Below are positions 26,216-34,486 of a stretch of 64,000 bases of DNA, in pieces (within the stretch, counting starts at the first letter, position 1; every line of letters starts with the position of its first letter). The notes below the pieces were generated by a model. It did not search any database. It saw only the letters and a program-made list of their open reading frames with translations, and was not told the origin of the DNA. The position numbers and the translations under genes are program-made. The stretch comes from Rhodothermales bacterium (GTDB lineage Bacteria > Bacteroidota > Rhodothermia > Rhodothermales > JANQRZ01), in the NCBI GenBank assembly GCA_039944855.1, contig JBDUXZ010000020.1, positions 62,001 through 126,000 on the forward strand, written 5' to 3'.

Positions 26216-26357
26216 GGCGGACCCCCCGCTTTCCTCGGGTCCTACGGGACACGTCCCTACGGACGCCGTCGGAAAGCTGTCCCCCTCGAAGGGGGACAGC
26301 CGCGCGTTGTCGTGAACGAACGAAGTGAGTGAACGCGAGCGCGGCAGGGGGTCCGCC
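26216..26357. repeat. 142-bp element with 11-bp terminal inverted repeats
   Basis: The ends are a perfect inverted repeat, GGCGGACCCCC (26216-26226) and GGGGGTCCGCC (26347-26357). Inside is a perfect 11-bp hairpin (GCTGTCCCCCT / AGGGGGACAGC, 26276-26300) and smaller dyads such as GGGACACGTCCC. There is no open frame that looks coding and no obvious target-site duplication. It fills half of the 294-bp pyrG-lycopene cyclase gap and looks like a MITE or other dispersed repeat. Confidence 0.5.
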
Positions 26358-26410
26358 CCGGAACCTTCCCTCGCTCTGCGCCTCTATGCTCCGCCCCACC
26401 TTCTCTGCCG

Positions 26411-27145
26411 ATGACCTACCTCGCGTTCCACTTCGTCTTCATCCTCCCGCTCATCGCGGTCTTCGCCGTCCTCGTGGCCCGCGTGCGCCGGATGCGTGAC
26501 CTCCGCCCCGATGCGCTCGCCTACATCGGGCTGATCGCGGGCGTGGCGTTCGTCTACACGATCCCGTGGGACAACTACCTCGTCTACCGCGACGTCTGGT
26601 CGTACGGCCCCGATCGCGTGCTCGCCGTCATCGGCTACGTGCCCGTGGAGGAGTACGCGTTCTTCCTGCTCCAGCCCGTGCTGACGGGGCTGTGGTACCT
26701 CCTCGTCCGCGACCGGCTCGGCCACGTCGCGGCCCCGGCGACGGGGCGGGCGAAGAGCGTTGGCGTCGCGTTCTTCCTCGCGCTCACGCTCGTCGGGGTC
26801 GCGCTCCTCATCGGCGGCGGGCACGGGCTGTACATGGGACTCATCCTCGCGTGGGCCTCGCCCGTCCTCGCCGGGATGTGGGGACTCGCCGGCGAGGCGC
26901 TGTGGGCGAACCGCCGTGCGATCACGTGGACCGTCGCCCCGATCACGCTCTGGCTGTGGATTGCCGACCGCATCGCGATCGGGCTCGGCATCTGGGACAT
27001 CACCGACGCGACGCGCTCCGGCATCGACCTCGTCGGGCTCCCCATCGAAGAGGCGACGTTCTTCCTCATGACGAACCTGCTCGTGGCAAAGGGCCTCCTG
27101 CTGCTGAGCCTGCGGCAGACCGCCGCCCCACCCGTTTCGGCGTAG
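26411..27145 (+). CDS. Lycopene cyclase (CrtYcd-type, fused domains)
   Basis: The 244-residue integral membrane protein cyclises lycopene ends on the way to beta- or gamma-carotenoids. It consists of two copies of the lycopene-cyclase domain, matching the fused form of the heterodimeric CrtYc/CrtYd enzymes of actinobacteria and archaea. Both copies show the family motif around PxEE/F: YVPVEEYAFFLLQPVLTGL in the first half and GLPIEEATFFLMTNLLVAKG in the second, each after a WD-containing loop (PWDNYLVYRDVW; GIWDITDATRSG). No other carotenoid gene lies nearby, so the rest of the pathway must be elsewhere. Confidence 0.88.
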   Translation: MTYLAFHFVFILPLIAVFAVLVARVRRMRDLRPDALAYIGLIAGVAFVYTIPWDNYLVYRDVWSYGPDRVLAVIGYVPVEEYAFFLLQPVLTGLWYLLVRDRLGHVAAPATGRAKSVGVAFFLALTLVGVALLIGGGHGLYMGLILAWASPVLAGMWGLAGEALWANRRAITWTVAPITLWLWIADRIAIGLGIWDITDATRSGIDLVGLPIEEATFFLMTNLLVAKGLLLLSLRQTAAPPVSA

Positions 27146-27281
27146 CCGCGACACCCCCGATCCGGCCCGATGGGATCAGATCGTGATGTTCATCGGTGAA
27201 ATGCCCCTGTGAGCTTCCGCTCCTCTCCCTTCTCGTTTGTCCTCAGAGGCCCCGCCCTCTGACCCCGATCTCCGCTCCGCC

Positions 27282-28757
27282 ATGCCGCTCCCCGTCTCCG
27301 CCGGCCCTCCGCCGTGGTCCCACTCCGACCCGGACCGCGATTCCGACCAGCCCCTCCCCGATTCTGCCGCGCCGGTTCCGACGACTGACCTCGGCCGCCT
27401 CGTCGTTGTCGCAAACCGGGCGCCGGTGCGGGAAGAGGACGGCGAGTGGCAGCCATCGATCGGCGGGCTCGCGACCGCGCTGCTGCCGGTGCTGGAGCAG
27501 CACGGCGGCGTGTGGGTCTCGATGCAGGAGGACGACGCGCCGGAGCACCAGCCCTACCCCGCCGACGAGCCGCAGTTCACGATTCGCCGCGTGCCGATGT
27601 CCGAGGACGAGCGCGCCAACTACTACGAGGGCATGGCGAACAGCGTGCTCTGGCCCGTCTCGCACTACCTCCTCCAGCACCTCGCCCTGGAGCGCGCCTT
27701 CATCGAGGACTACCGCCGCATCAACCGCCGCTTCGCCGACGCCGTGCTCGATGAGGCCGAGCCCGACGACACGATCTGGGTGCAGGACTACCACCTGATG
27801 CTGCTGCCGGGCTACGTGCGCGAGAAGCTCCCCGACGCGCGGATCGCCCACTTCTGGCACATCCCGTGGCCCGCGATGGAGGTCTTCCGCATCCTCCCGT
27901 GGGCGCGCGAGCTCGTCCGCGGCCTGCTCGGCTGCGACTTCATCGGCTTCCACGTGCAGGAGTACGTCGACAACTTCCGCGAGACGGCCCGGACCCTCCT
28001 CGGCGCCGAGCTGACGGACGGGGGCGTGCGGTGGGAAGGCCGCGAGGTCCGCGTCGAGGCGCATCCTATCGGCATCGACGTGGGGTACTTCGAGGAGACG
28101 GCGCGCTCGGAGGAGACGGCACGCCAGGCCGAGCGTCTCCGTGCGGAGTCCACGGCCGAGCTCCTCCTCGTCGGCGTGGACCGGCTCGATTACACGAAAG
28201 GCATCCCCGCCAGGCTCCAGGCCTTCGAGCTGTTCCTCGAACGGAATCCGGAGTACCGCGGGCGCGTCAGCCTCTACCAGATCGCCACCCCGAGCCGGAC
28301 GGGCGTCGAGTCGTACCAGGAGCTCAAGCGCGAGGTGGACGAGGTCGTCGGCCGGATCAACGGAGCGTTCTCCGAGGGGCAGTGGGTGCCGGTCCACTAC
28401 TACTACCGCTCGTTCGCGCAGGACGAGCTGTGCGCGTACTACCGCGCCGCCGACGCCGCCCTCATCACCCCGCTGCGCGACGGGATGAACCTCGTCGCCC
28501 ACGAGTTCGTCGCCGCGAACGAGCGGGGTGCCCTTGTCCTCTCCGAGATGGCGGGCGCGGCCTACCTCCTCTCCGGCGCCCTCCTCGTGAACCCGTACGA
28601 CGAGGACGGCCTCGCCTCGACCATCAAGTCCGCACTCGAGATGGAGCCCGAGGAGAAGCGGCTACGGATGGACGCGCTCAAAGCGCACGTCGCCGACCTC
28701 GACGTCCACCGCTGGGCCGACCGATTTCTCGCCTCGTTCGTCGCCCCGTCGTCATGA
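27282..28757 (+). CDS. otsA: Trehalose-6-phosphate synthase
   Basis: OtsA (GT20) joins glucose from UDP-glucose to glucose-6-phosphate. The ATG at 27282 gives 491 residues with about 35 variable residues before RLVVVANRAPVRE. Family motifs follow: PSIGGLATALLPVL, WVQDYHLMLLPGYVR, FWHIPWPAMEVFRILPW, the substrate segment DRLDYTKGIPARLQAF and the nucleotide-sugar motif LITPLRDGMNLVAHEF. The next gene, overlapping by 4 bp, is the matching phosphatase, which makes trehalose (an osmotic and heat protectant) the likely product. Glucosylglycerol-phosphate synthase is a related GT20 alternative. Confidence 0.92.
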   Translation: MPLPVSAGPPPWSHSDPDRDSDQPLPDSAAPVPTTDLGRLVVVANRAPVREEDGEWQPSIGGLATALLPVLEQHGGVWVSMQEDDAPEHQPYPADEPQFTIRRVPMSEDERANYYEGMANSVLWPVSHYLLQHLALERAFIEDYRRINRRFADAVLDEAEPDDTIWVQDYHLMLLPGYVREKLPDARIAHFWHIPWPAMEVFRILPWARELVRGLLGCDFIGFHVQEYVDNFRETARTLLGAELTDGGVRWEGREVRVEAHPIGIDVGYFEETARSEETARQAERLRAESTAELLLVGVDRLDYTKGIPARLQAFELFLERNPEYRGRVSLYQIATPSRTGVESYQELKREVDEVVGRINGAFSEGQWVPVHYYYRSFAQDELCAYYRAADAALITPLRDGMNLVAHEFVAANERGALVLSEMAGAAYLLSGALLVNPYDEDGLASTIKSALEMEPEEKRLRMDALKAHVADLDVHRWADRFLASFVAPSS

Positions 28758-29464
28758 CCCGACCGCCCCACCCCGACCGCCCCCTCCTCTTCCTCGACTA
28801 CGACGGCACGCTCGCCCCGATCGTGGACGACCCGGCGGCGGCACGCCCCCACCCCGCCATCCCCGCGTTGCTGGCCCGGCTCCACGCGCGCTACCCCGTC
28901 GTCGTCGTCACCGGCCGCCACCTCGACGACCTCACCGGGTTCTTCGCCCCTGCCCCATCGCCGATCCGCGCCGTCGGGCTGCACGGGACGCAGGAGGGGC
29001 GCCTCGGCGAAACGCCCCGCCACACCCTCTCCGACGAAGCCGCCGCCGCCCTCGCCGCGCTGCGCGAGAAGGTCCCCGCGCTCGACGGGCTCCACGTCGA
29101 GGACAAAGGCCCCGCCTTCGCCGTCCACTACCGCGCCGTCGTCGATGAGGCGGCGGCGCTGCACCGGCTGCGTGCGTGGGCCGACGGCGTGCCCGACGCG
29201 CTCGAACCGGTGTGGGGAAAGAAGGTCGTCGAGCTCCGGCCCGTGGGAACGAGCAAGGGCGTCGCCGTGCGCCGGATCGCGGCCGAGCACCCGGACCGCA
29301 CGCCGGTCTACCTCGGCGACGACGTGACGGACGAGGACGCCTTCGCCGTGCTCGACGCGCCCGCCGTCACGGTGAAAGTGGGCGAGGGCGAGACGGCCGC
29401 GCGCTACCGCCTGCCCGACGTCGACGCCGTCGTGGACTACCTTCGCGGCTTCCTCGACGGCTAG
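28754..29464 (+). CDS. otsB: Trehalose-6-phosphate phosphatase
   Basis: OtsB removes phosphate from trehalose-6-phosphate. The 236-residue HAD-family product starts with the nucleophile motif LLFLDYDGTLAPI (Asp15 and Asp17) and includes VVVVTGRHLDDL (motif II), GKKVVELRPVGTSKGVAVR (motif III lysine) and YLGDDVTDEDAF (motif IV acidic pair), all in the order of the OtsB family. Its ATG overlaps the otsA stop (ATGA), so the two enzymes are translated together. It converges with the methyltransferase gene, overlapping its end by 4 bp. Confidence 0.95.
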   Translation: MTRPPHPDRPLLFLDYDGTLAPIVDDPAAARPHPAIPALLARLHARYPVVVVTGRHLDDLTGFFAPAPSPIRAVGLHGTQEGRLGETPRHTLSDEAAAALAALREKVPALDGLHVEDKGPAFAVHYRAVVDEAAALHRLRAWADGVPDALEPVWGKKVVELRPVGTSKGVAVRRIAAEHPDRTPVYLGDDVTDEDAFAVLDAPAVTVKVGEGETAARYRLPDVDAVVDYLRGFLDG

Positions 29465-30327
29465 CGCGCTTGCTGATCGGGGCGGGCGTCGCCGATCCGC
29501 CCTTCGGCCGGCTTCCGGGCGACCATGAGCAGGCCGGTGCCGGTCGGGTTCTTGTCGCGGAGGTCGAGCTTGTTGAGGGCGAGGCCGGCGGGAAGCGCGG
29601 GGAGGTAATAGAACGGGAGGACGGCGCCGAAGGCGAGGCTCCGGTTCAGCAGTTGGATGGGCCACTTCACGAGGAGCCGCCACGCCGCCGAGCCGTAGCG
29701 GCCGTAGGTGTACATCCAATCGGCCACCTCCAGCCCCGCCGTCTCCAGCTTCTCCTGCAGTTCGTCCGGCGGGTAGCCGTCGCGGACGTGCTCGCCGATG
29801 AAGCTCTCGTCGCCCTCGTCCGTCACGCCCGAGCCTCCGGCGTCGCTCGGCGTGTTGACGACGGCGTAGCCGCCGGGCCGGAGCACGCGGTGGAAGTTGC
29901 GAAAGACGGCGCGGTCGTCCTCGATGTGCTCCATCACGTCGACGGAGAGCGCGAGGTCGTAGACGCCCTCTTCGGCCATCGGCTCGGTGAGGTCGAGCTG
30001 GCGGAAGGTGATGCGGGCGGCGTGCGGCGTCTGGTCGAAGAAGGTGCGGGCGCGGGCGAGGTACTCCGCCTTCACGTCCACGGCCGTGACCTCGACGCGG
30101 GGGAACGTGTCGAGGAGGAAGTAGGCGTACTGCCCGAAGCCGGTCCCGGCGTCGAGCACGCGGATCGGCCGGTCCGTCGGCATCGTCTCGATGAGGGCTT
30201 CGACCTCGCGCTGGACGTACCACGCGCGCAGGAAGACGGTATCGAGCAGCCGGTAGAAGACCTTGTTCATCCGGGGCGAGCGGGTGAACAGGCCGCCGAG
30301 ACGGTCTTTTACGGGGTCGTAATCCAT
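29461..30327 (-). CDS. Class I SAM-dependent methyltransferase
   Basis: The 288-residue product has the class I fold: motif I VLDAGTGFGQ (57-66), an acidic residue in VTAVDVKAEYLARA, the DLALSVDVMEHIEDDRAVFRNF helix region and LRPGGYAVVNTPSD. The N-terminal 40 residues carry FYRLLDTVFLRAWYVQREVE, a helix seen in methyltransferases that act on polysaccharide or lipid substrates, and a hydrophobic stretch (QLLNRSLAFGAVLPFYYLPALPAG, about 225-248) may touch the membrane. The next gene on the strand is a glycosyltransferase 45 bp upstream, so a glycan or glycolipid substrate is a reasonable guess only. Confidence 0.85.
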   Translation of the reverse strand: MDYDPVKDRLGGLFTRSPRMNKVFYRLLDTVFLRAWYVQREVEALIETMPTDRPIRVLDAGTGFGQYAYFLLDTFPRVEVTAVDVKAEYLARARTFFDQTPHAARITFRQLDLTEPMAEEGVYDLALSVDVMEHIEDDRAVFRNFHRVLRPGGYAVVNTPSDAGGSGVTDEGDESFIGEHVRDGYPPDELQEKLETAGLEVADWMYTYGRYGSAAWRLLVKWPIQLLNRSLAFGAVLPFYYLPALPAGLALNKLDLRDKNPTGTGLLMVARKPAEGRIGDARPDQQAR

Positions 30328-30372
30328 GATCGGTGATCCGTGGAACTCAAATAGAAACGGTCGTACTCGGGC

Positions 30373-31512
30373 TCACACGCCCTCGGCCAGCCCTTCGAGC
30401 GCTTCGCAGACGTGGCGCCAGTCGGTCGCAGCGCGCACGGCGCGGACGCCCTCAGCGAGGGACGCGGCCATGTCCTCCTCGAAGAACCGCACAGCGGCGG
30501 CGGCGAGCGCCCCAGCGTCCTCGGGCGGGACGACGAGCCCGGCCCGCTCGTGCGGCACCGACTCGGCGAGGCCGCCGACGTCCGTCGTGAGGACGGGGCG
30601 CTCGAAGTGGAACGCGACCTGAGCGACGCCGCTCTGCGTGGCCGAAAGGTACGGCTGCACCACGAGGTCCGCCGCGCCGAAGTAGGGCGCCACCTGCTCG
30701 CTCGGGACGTACTCGTCTTCGAACCGGACGGCGGCGTCGAGCCCGAGCCGGCGGACCTGCTCGCGGTACGGCGCCGCGTCGTCGTAGAACTCGCCGGCCA
30801 CGACGAGGCAGGCGTCGGGCAGGCGTTCGAGGATGCCCGGCATGGCGTCGAGCAGGACGTGGAGCCCTTTGTAGCGGCGGACGAACCCGAAGAAAAGCAG
30901 GACGGGCGCCTCGGCCGGGAGGCCGAGCAGGGCGCGAGCCTCAACGCGCGGGACGGCCTCGCCGAAGAAGTCGTACGTCGGATGCGCCGCCTGCCGGACC
31001 GGCACGCCCGGCGCCAGCCGCTCGGCGTCGCGGCGGACGCTGTCGGAGAGGACGAGCAGCCCGTCGCAGGAGCGGAGGAAGTAGCGGCTGAGGGCGCGAT
31101 CACCCGGGCGGCGCTCGTGCGGGAGCGCGTTGTGGACGACGGCCAGACGCTTCGCCCCATCGCCGAGCCGCCGCCCGATCGTCCCGAGCGCGGGCGCGAA
31201 GAACGGCATCCAGTACTGGAACACGACGGCGTCGGGCGCGAGGGCGCGGAGGTGCCGCGCCGTCCGTAGCCACGAGCGCGGCCCGATCGTGTCGATCAAG
31301 CGTGGGGCGTCGAGCGCGTCCTCCGCCGGCGTCGTCTCGTACTGCGTGCGGCCGGGGAAGAGCCGCTCCGGGTACTGCCGGGAGAACGTGACGGCGCTGA
31401 CGCGGTGGCCGCGCGCCTCCAGGCTCCGCCCGAGCGACTGCGTGAAGTGCGCGATCCCGCCCCGATACGGATAGAGCGGGCCGACAAGGACGATGTGTTG
31501 AGGCTTCGACAC
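30373..31512 (-). CDS. GT4-family glycosyltransferase
   Basis: The 379-residue product is a GT-B enzyme. The N-terminal half begins IVLVGPLYPYRGGIAHFTQSL, with the glycine-rich acceptor loop, and has AVVFQYWMPFFAPALG. The donor half contains LLFFGFVRRYKGLHVLLDAM and VVQPYLSATQSGVAQVAFHF, with the acidic substrate motif replaced by SATQSGVAQ, as in several GT4 members lacking the usual EX7E. The start is GTG at 31512. It precedes the methyltransferase gene on the same strand. Donor and acceptor are unknown. Confidence 0.88.
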   Translation of the reverse strand: MSKPQHIVLVGPLYPYRGGIAHFTQSLGRSLEARGHRVSAVTFSRQYPERLFPGRTQYETTPAEDALDAPRLIDTIGPRSWLRTARHLRALAPDAVVFQYWMPFFAPALGTIGRRLGDGAKRLAVVHNALPHERRPGDRALSRYFLRSCDGLLVLSDSVRRDAERLAPGVPVRQAAHPTYDFFGEAVPRVEARALLGLPAEAPVLLFFGFVRRYKGLHVLLDAMPGILERLPDACLVVAGEFYDDAAPYREQVRRLGLDAAVRFEDEYVPSEQVAPYFGAADLVVQPYLSATQSGVAQVAFHFERPVLTTDVGGLAESVPHERAGLVVPPEDAGALAAAAVRFFEEDMAASLAEGVRAVRAATDWRHVCEALEGLAEGV

Positions 31513-31593
31513 GGACAGGGCGATGACGGGGCGCCGAAGATAACGCCCACCGGCCCCTTCGCCCGAACGGCGCGCGGGGAGGCCCCGCTCGCA

Positions 31594-32052
31594 TCAATGC
31601 GATGGCTCCGACACGAACGCCCGCATCGTCACCCCGGGCTCCGCGAAGACACGCATCTCCGCCGACGGGCGCGCGGGCTCGACCCCGACGAACTCCGGAG
31701 AGGCGAAGATCGCCGCGAACGTCGCCTCCCGGTCCGCCCACGCCGTGGAGTCGGCGTACTCCGTCATCAGGAGGACGTCCCATCCGCGGACGGAGTCGGG
31801 CGACGCTACGAAGGCGCGATACGAGAGGACGGCGCCGCGCGTCCGCGCGAGGCGTCGCGCATTCGCCCAATTCGTTTCAATCGACTGGACGTAGTCCGCC
31901 TGCGCCCCCGGCAGCGTCCGAATGAGATCCACCGACCACACCGGCTCGGGGATCGGCGGATCGGCCACCGCGACCATCGGCCGACACGCCGAAAGCCCGC
32001 TCGCGACGAGGAGGAACACGGTTAGACTACATAGAATGAAGAGGATTCGCAT
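31594..32052 (-). CDS. Putative lipoprotein
   Basis: The 152-residue product starts with a signal peptide ending in the lipobox LSAC, so Cys23 should be lipidated. The mature part contains VDLIRTLPGAQADYVQSIETNWANARRLARTRGAV and WDVLLMTEYADSTAWADREA (regions about 41-75 and 91-110), a ferredoxin-like alternation of strands and helices as in antibiotic-biosynthesis-monooxygenase or NIPSNAP-like folds. No enzyme motif is visible. It follows the winged-helix/propeller gene on the same strand after 38 bp, so the two may be co-transcribed. Confidence 0.7.
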   Translation of the reverse strand: MRILFILCSLTVFLLVASGLSACRPMVAVADPPIPEPVWSVDLIRTLPGAQADYVQSIETNWANARRLARTRGAVLSYRAFVASPDSVRGWDVLLMTEYADSTAWADREATFAAIFASPEFVGVEPARPSAEMRVFAEPGVTMRAFVSEPSH

Positions 32053-32090
32053 GAGATACGCTCGGTTGCGCGGCGGCTGACCCGCACCGT

Positions 32091-34262
32091 TTACTCGAAG
32101 GGTTCGACGAGCATCAGGTCGCTCTCGACGCGGTCCACCTGCGCGAAGACGACGCGGCGGCCGTCGGCGGTAGCGGTCAGCCCCGGCTCGGCGGGCATGA
32201 ACTGGCCGAGGGGGAAGGGCAGCAGGTCGGTCTCGCCCGTGGCCAAGCCGAGCCGCATCACGCGCAGCGTGCCGTCGATCCGCCGTGGGAACAGCACGCC
32301 AGCGTCCGTCACCGCCCAACTCGTCGCCGCGGTCGGGGGCAATGCATCGGTGACGAGCCGCTCGGGGCCGCCCGCGACCGGCCGCGCCCACAGCCCGGCC
32401 ACACCTGGCTTCGCGTACAGCACCTCCGTCCCGTCGGTCGACTCCTCGCCGGTGAACCCGCCCGCGTCGGTCACGCGCACGGCCTCGCCCCCCTCCGCCG
32501 GCATCGTCCAGAGCTGCCACGCCCCGTCGCGGTTCGAGCCGAAGTAGAGCCGGCGCCCGTCGCGTGACCAGCGGGGCGCGACGTCGTCGGCGTCGGAAGG
32601 GGTGAGGCGGCGCGTCGGGCCGCCGGCGGGGTCGATCACGAAGAGGTCAGCCGTCGTCTCGGGACGGGCCTGAAACGCGATGCGCGTCCCGTCCGGCGAC
32701 CAGCGCGGGGCTTCGACGGACGCGCCGCCGAAGTCGGTCAGCCGCGCCGGGTTCGCCCCGTCGCCGTCGGCGAGCCAGACCTCGGGCGGGCCGGAGCGGT
32801 TGGAGATGAACGCGAGCCGAGCGCCGTCCGCGCGGAGGTGCGGGTGCTTGTCCCACCACGTCGAGACGACGAGCGGCCGGGCTTCGGCGCTGTCCACATC
32901 GGCTCCCCACAGGTTGATCTCGAACGCCCACTCCTCGAACACGAGCCGCCCGTCGCCGACCTCGGGCTGGCCGGGATCGCGGGCGACGAGGCCTCGGACC
33001 CGCTCCGGCGTGCCCCCGGTCGCCGGCATCCGCCAGAGCTCGTACATCCCCGTCCGACTCGACGAGAACAGCACGTCGCGGCCGTCGTGGCTGAAGGCCG
33101 TCCCGGCGAGGCCGCGGTCGTCGTGCGTGAGCCGCTCGGGCGTGCCGTCAGGGAGGGCGAGGCGGTAGAGGTCTTCGCCACCGCCGCTCGTGCGCCGTCG
33201 GAAGAGGAGCGCGCCGCCGTCGGGCGCGAACACGGGATCGAGGTCGCCCGCCGACGTCGGCGGTGGATCGGTGAGCGGGCGGTGCGCGCCCGTGGCGAGG
33301 TCGAAGAGGGCGAGGCGGACGGGCGAGGCGGACGTGTCGCGGGTGACGAACGCGAGCGCCTGCCCGTCCGGGGCGAACGCGAGGCCCCACGGGAACGCCG
33401 GCACGTCGGTGAGGCGGCGAGGCTCGCCGCCGAGCGCGGGGACGGTGAACAGCCCGCAGCCTGCGTCGCCACAGCGGACGAACGCGACGCTCCGGCCGTC
33501 GGGTGCCCACGCCGGACTCGCGTCGCCGCCGTCGCCGTCGGTCAGTTGCAGCGGGGCGCCGTCGCCGAGGACGCGGACGAAGAGGCGGCCCCGCTCGCCC
33601 GGCTCGGCGTGGACGTAGAGCACGCGCGAGCCGTCGGGCGAGAGCGCGGGCGCGGTCTCCAGTCCGGGCGCGCTCGTGAGCGGGCGCGTGGCGGGCTCGA
33701 CGGGGAAGTCGCTTCCGCCCCACACGCTGATGGCGACGAGGGCCGCGAGCGCGAGCGCGACGAAGCCCCACGCCAGCCCCATCTGCCACCGGAACGCCGG
33801 ATCTGTGCCCCCGCCTGGCCCTACCGCCGCCTCCTCTTCCGGCTCGGCGGCCGGCGCAGACCGGGTCACGGAAAGGGCGAAGTCCGACGCCTCCGACGCG
33901 ACGGGCACGCCATCGCCGAGGTGGTGGACCGGCGCGATCAACCGGTAGCCGACCGTCGGGATCGTCTCGATGACGCGGGGCGTGCGGGGGTCGTCGTCGA
34001 AGAGCTTGCGGAGCTGGGAGATGCAGCGGCTGAGGGCGTTCTCGGTGACGTAGACCTCGGGCCAGACGGCTTCGAGCAGTTCGTCCCGCGTGACGGGCTC
34101 GCCTGCGTGCGCCGCGAGGAGGGTCAGCACCTGCATCGGCTTCGGCTCGACGTGGACGGTCTCGCCCGGCCGCGTCATCTCGTGCGAGCGCGGCAGCACG
34201 GTCCATTCGCCGATGCGGAAGCCGTCGGCGAGGGGCGTGAGGAACGAAGCGTCGTAGGGCAT
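32091..34262 (-). CDS. Winged-helix DNA-binding, transmembrane, beta-propeller protein
   Basis: The ATG at 34262 gives 723 residues in three parts. Residues about 13-112 are an OmpR/CadC-type winged helix (PKPMQVLTLLAAHAGEPVT, LWPEVYVTENALSRCISQLR-like, VIETIPTVGYRLI). After an acidic linker comes one membrane segment (about 161-181). Residues 200-720 are a periplasmic TolB/WD40-like (PD40) propeller with many repeats of the type PAWAPDGRSVAFV and PRWSRDGRRLYFGS. This is the layout of a ToxR/CadC-like one-component membrane sensor in which the propeller senses something outside the membrane. Its targets are unknown. A further 18 residues could be added with the ATG at 34316. Confidence 0.88.
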   Translation of the reverse strand: MPYDASFLTPLADGFRIGEWTVLPRSHEMTRPGETVHVEPKPMQVLTLLAAHAGEPVTRDELLEAVWPEVYVTENALSRCISQLRKLFDDDPRTPRVIETIPTVGYRLIAPVHHLGDGVPVASEASDFALSVTRSAPAAEPEEEAAVGPGGGTDPAFRWQMGLAWGFVALALAALVAISVWGGSDFPVEPATRPLTSAPGLETAPALSPDGSRVLYVHAEPGERGRLFVRVLGDGAPLQLTDGDGGDASPAWAPDGRSVAFVRCGDAGCGLFTVPALGGEPRRLTDVPAFPWGLAFAPDGQALAFVTRDTSASPVRLALFDLATGAHRPLTDPPPTSAGDLDPVFAPDGGALLFRRRTSGGGEDLYRLALPDGTPERLTHDDRGLAGTAFSHDGRDVLFSSSRTGMYELWRMPATGGTPERVRGLVARDPGQPEVGDGRLVFEEWAFEINLWGADVDSAEARPLVVSTWWDKHPHLRADGARLAFISNRSGPPEVWLADGDGANPARLTDFGGASVEAPRWSPDGTRIAFQARPETTADLFVIDPAGGPTRRLTPSDADDVAPRWSRDGRRLYFGSNRDGAWQLWTMPAEGGEAVRVTDAGGFTGEESTDGTEVLYAKPGVAGLWARPVAGGPERLVTDALPPTAATSWAVTDAGVLFPRRIDGTLRVMRLGLATGETDLLPFPLGQFMPAEPGLTATADGRRVVFAQVDRVESDLMLVEPFE

Positions 34263-34486
34263 CGGGCGGAGGTGCGGGCTCGGAGAAGCGTAGCGACCGG
34301 GCGGGGGATGCGTCAAGGTACTACGCCCGCCCCGGCCGGACCGGCGCTGACGGGCCCGGAACGGCGATCATCACCTCCTCATCAGGTCTCCGAAGGAAAC
34401 CGTCACGCCGTCCGCAAGCGCGGGGCATCGGCGCGCAGCTAGCATGGCGCACCGGCCCTCGATCCGCCCACTCATCCCCTGCCGCC

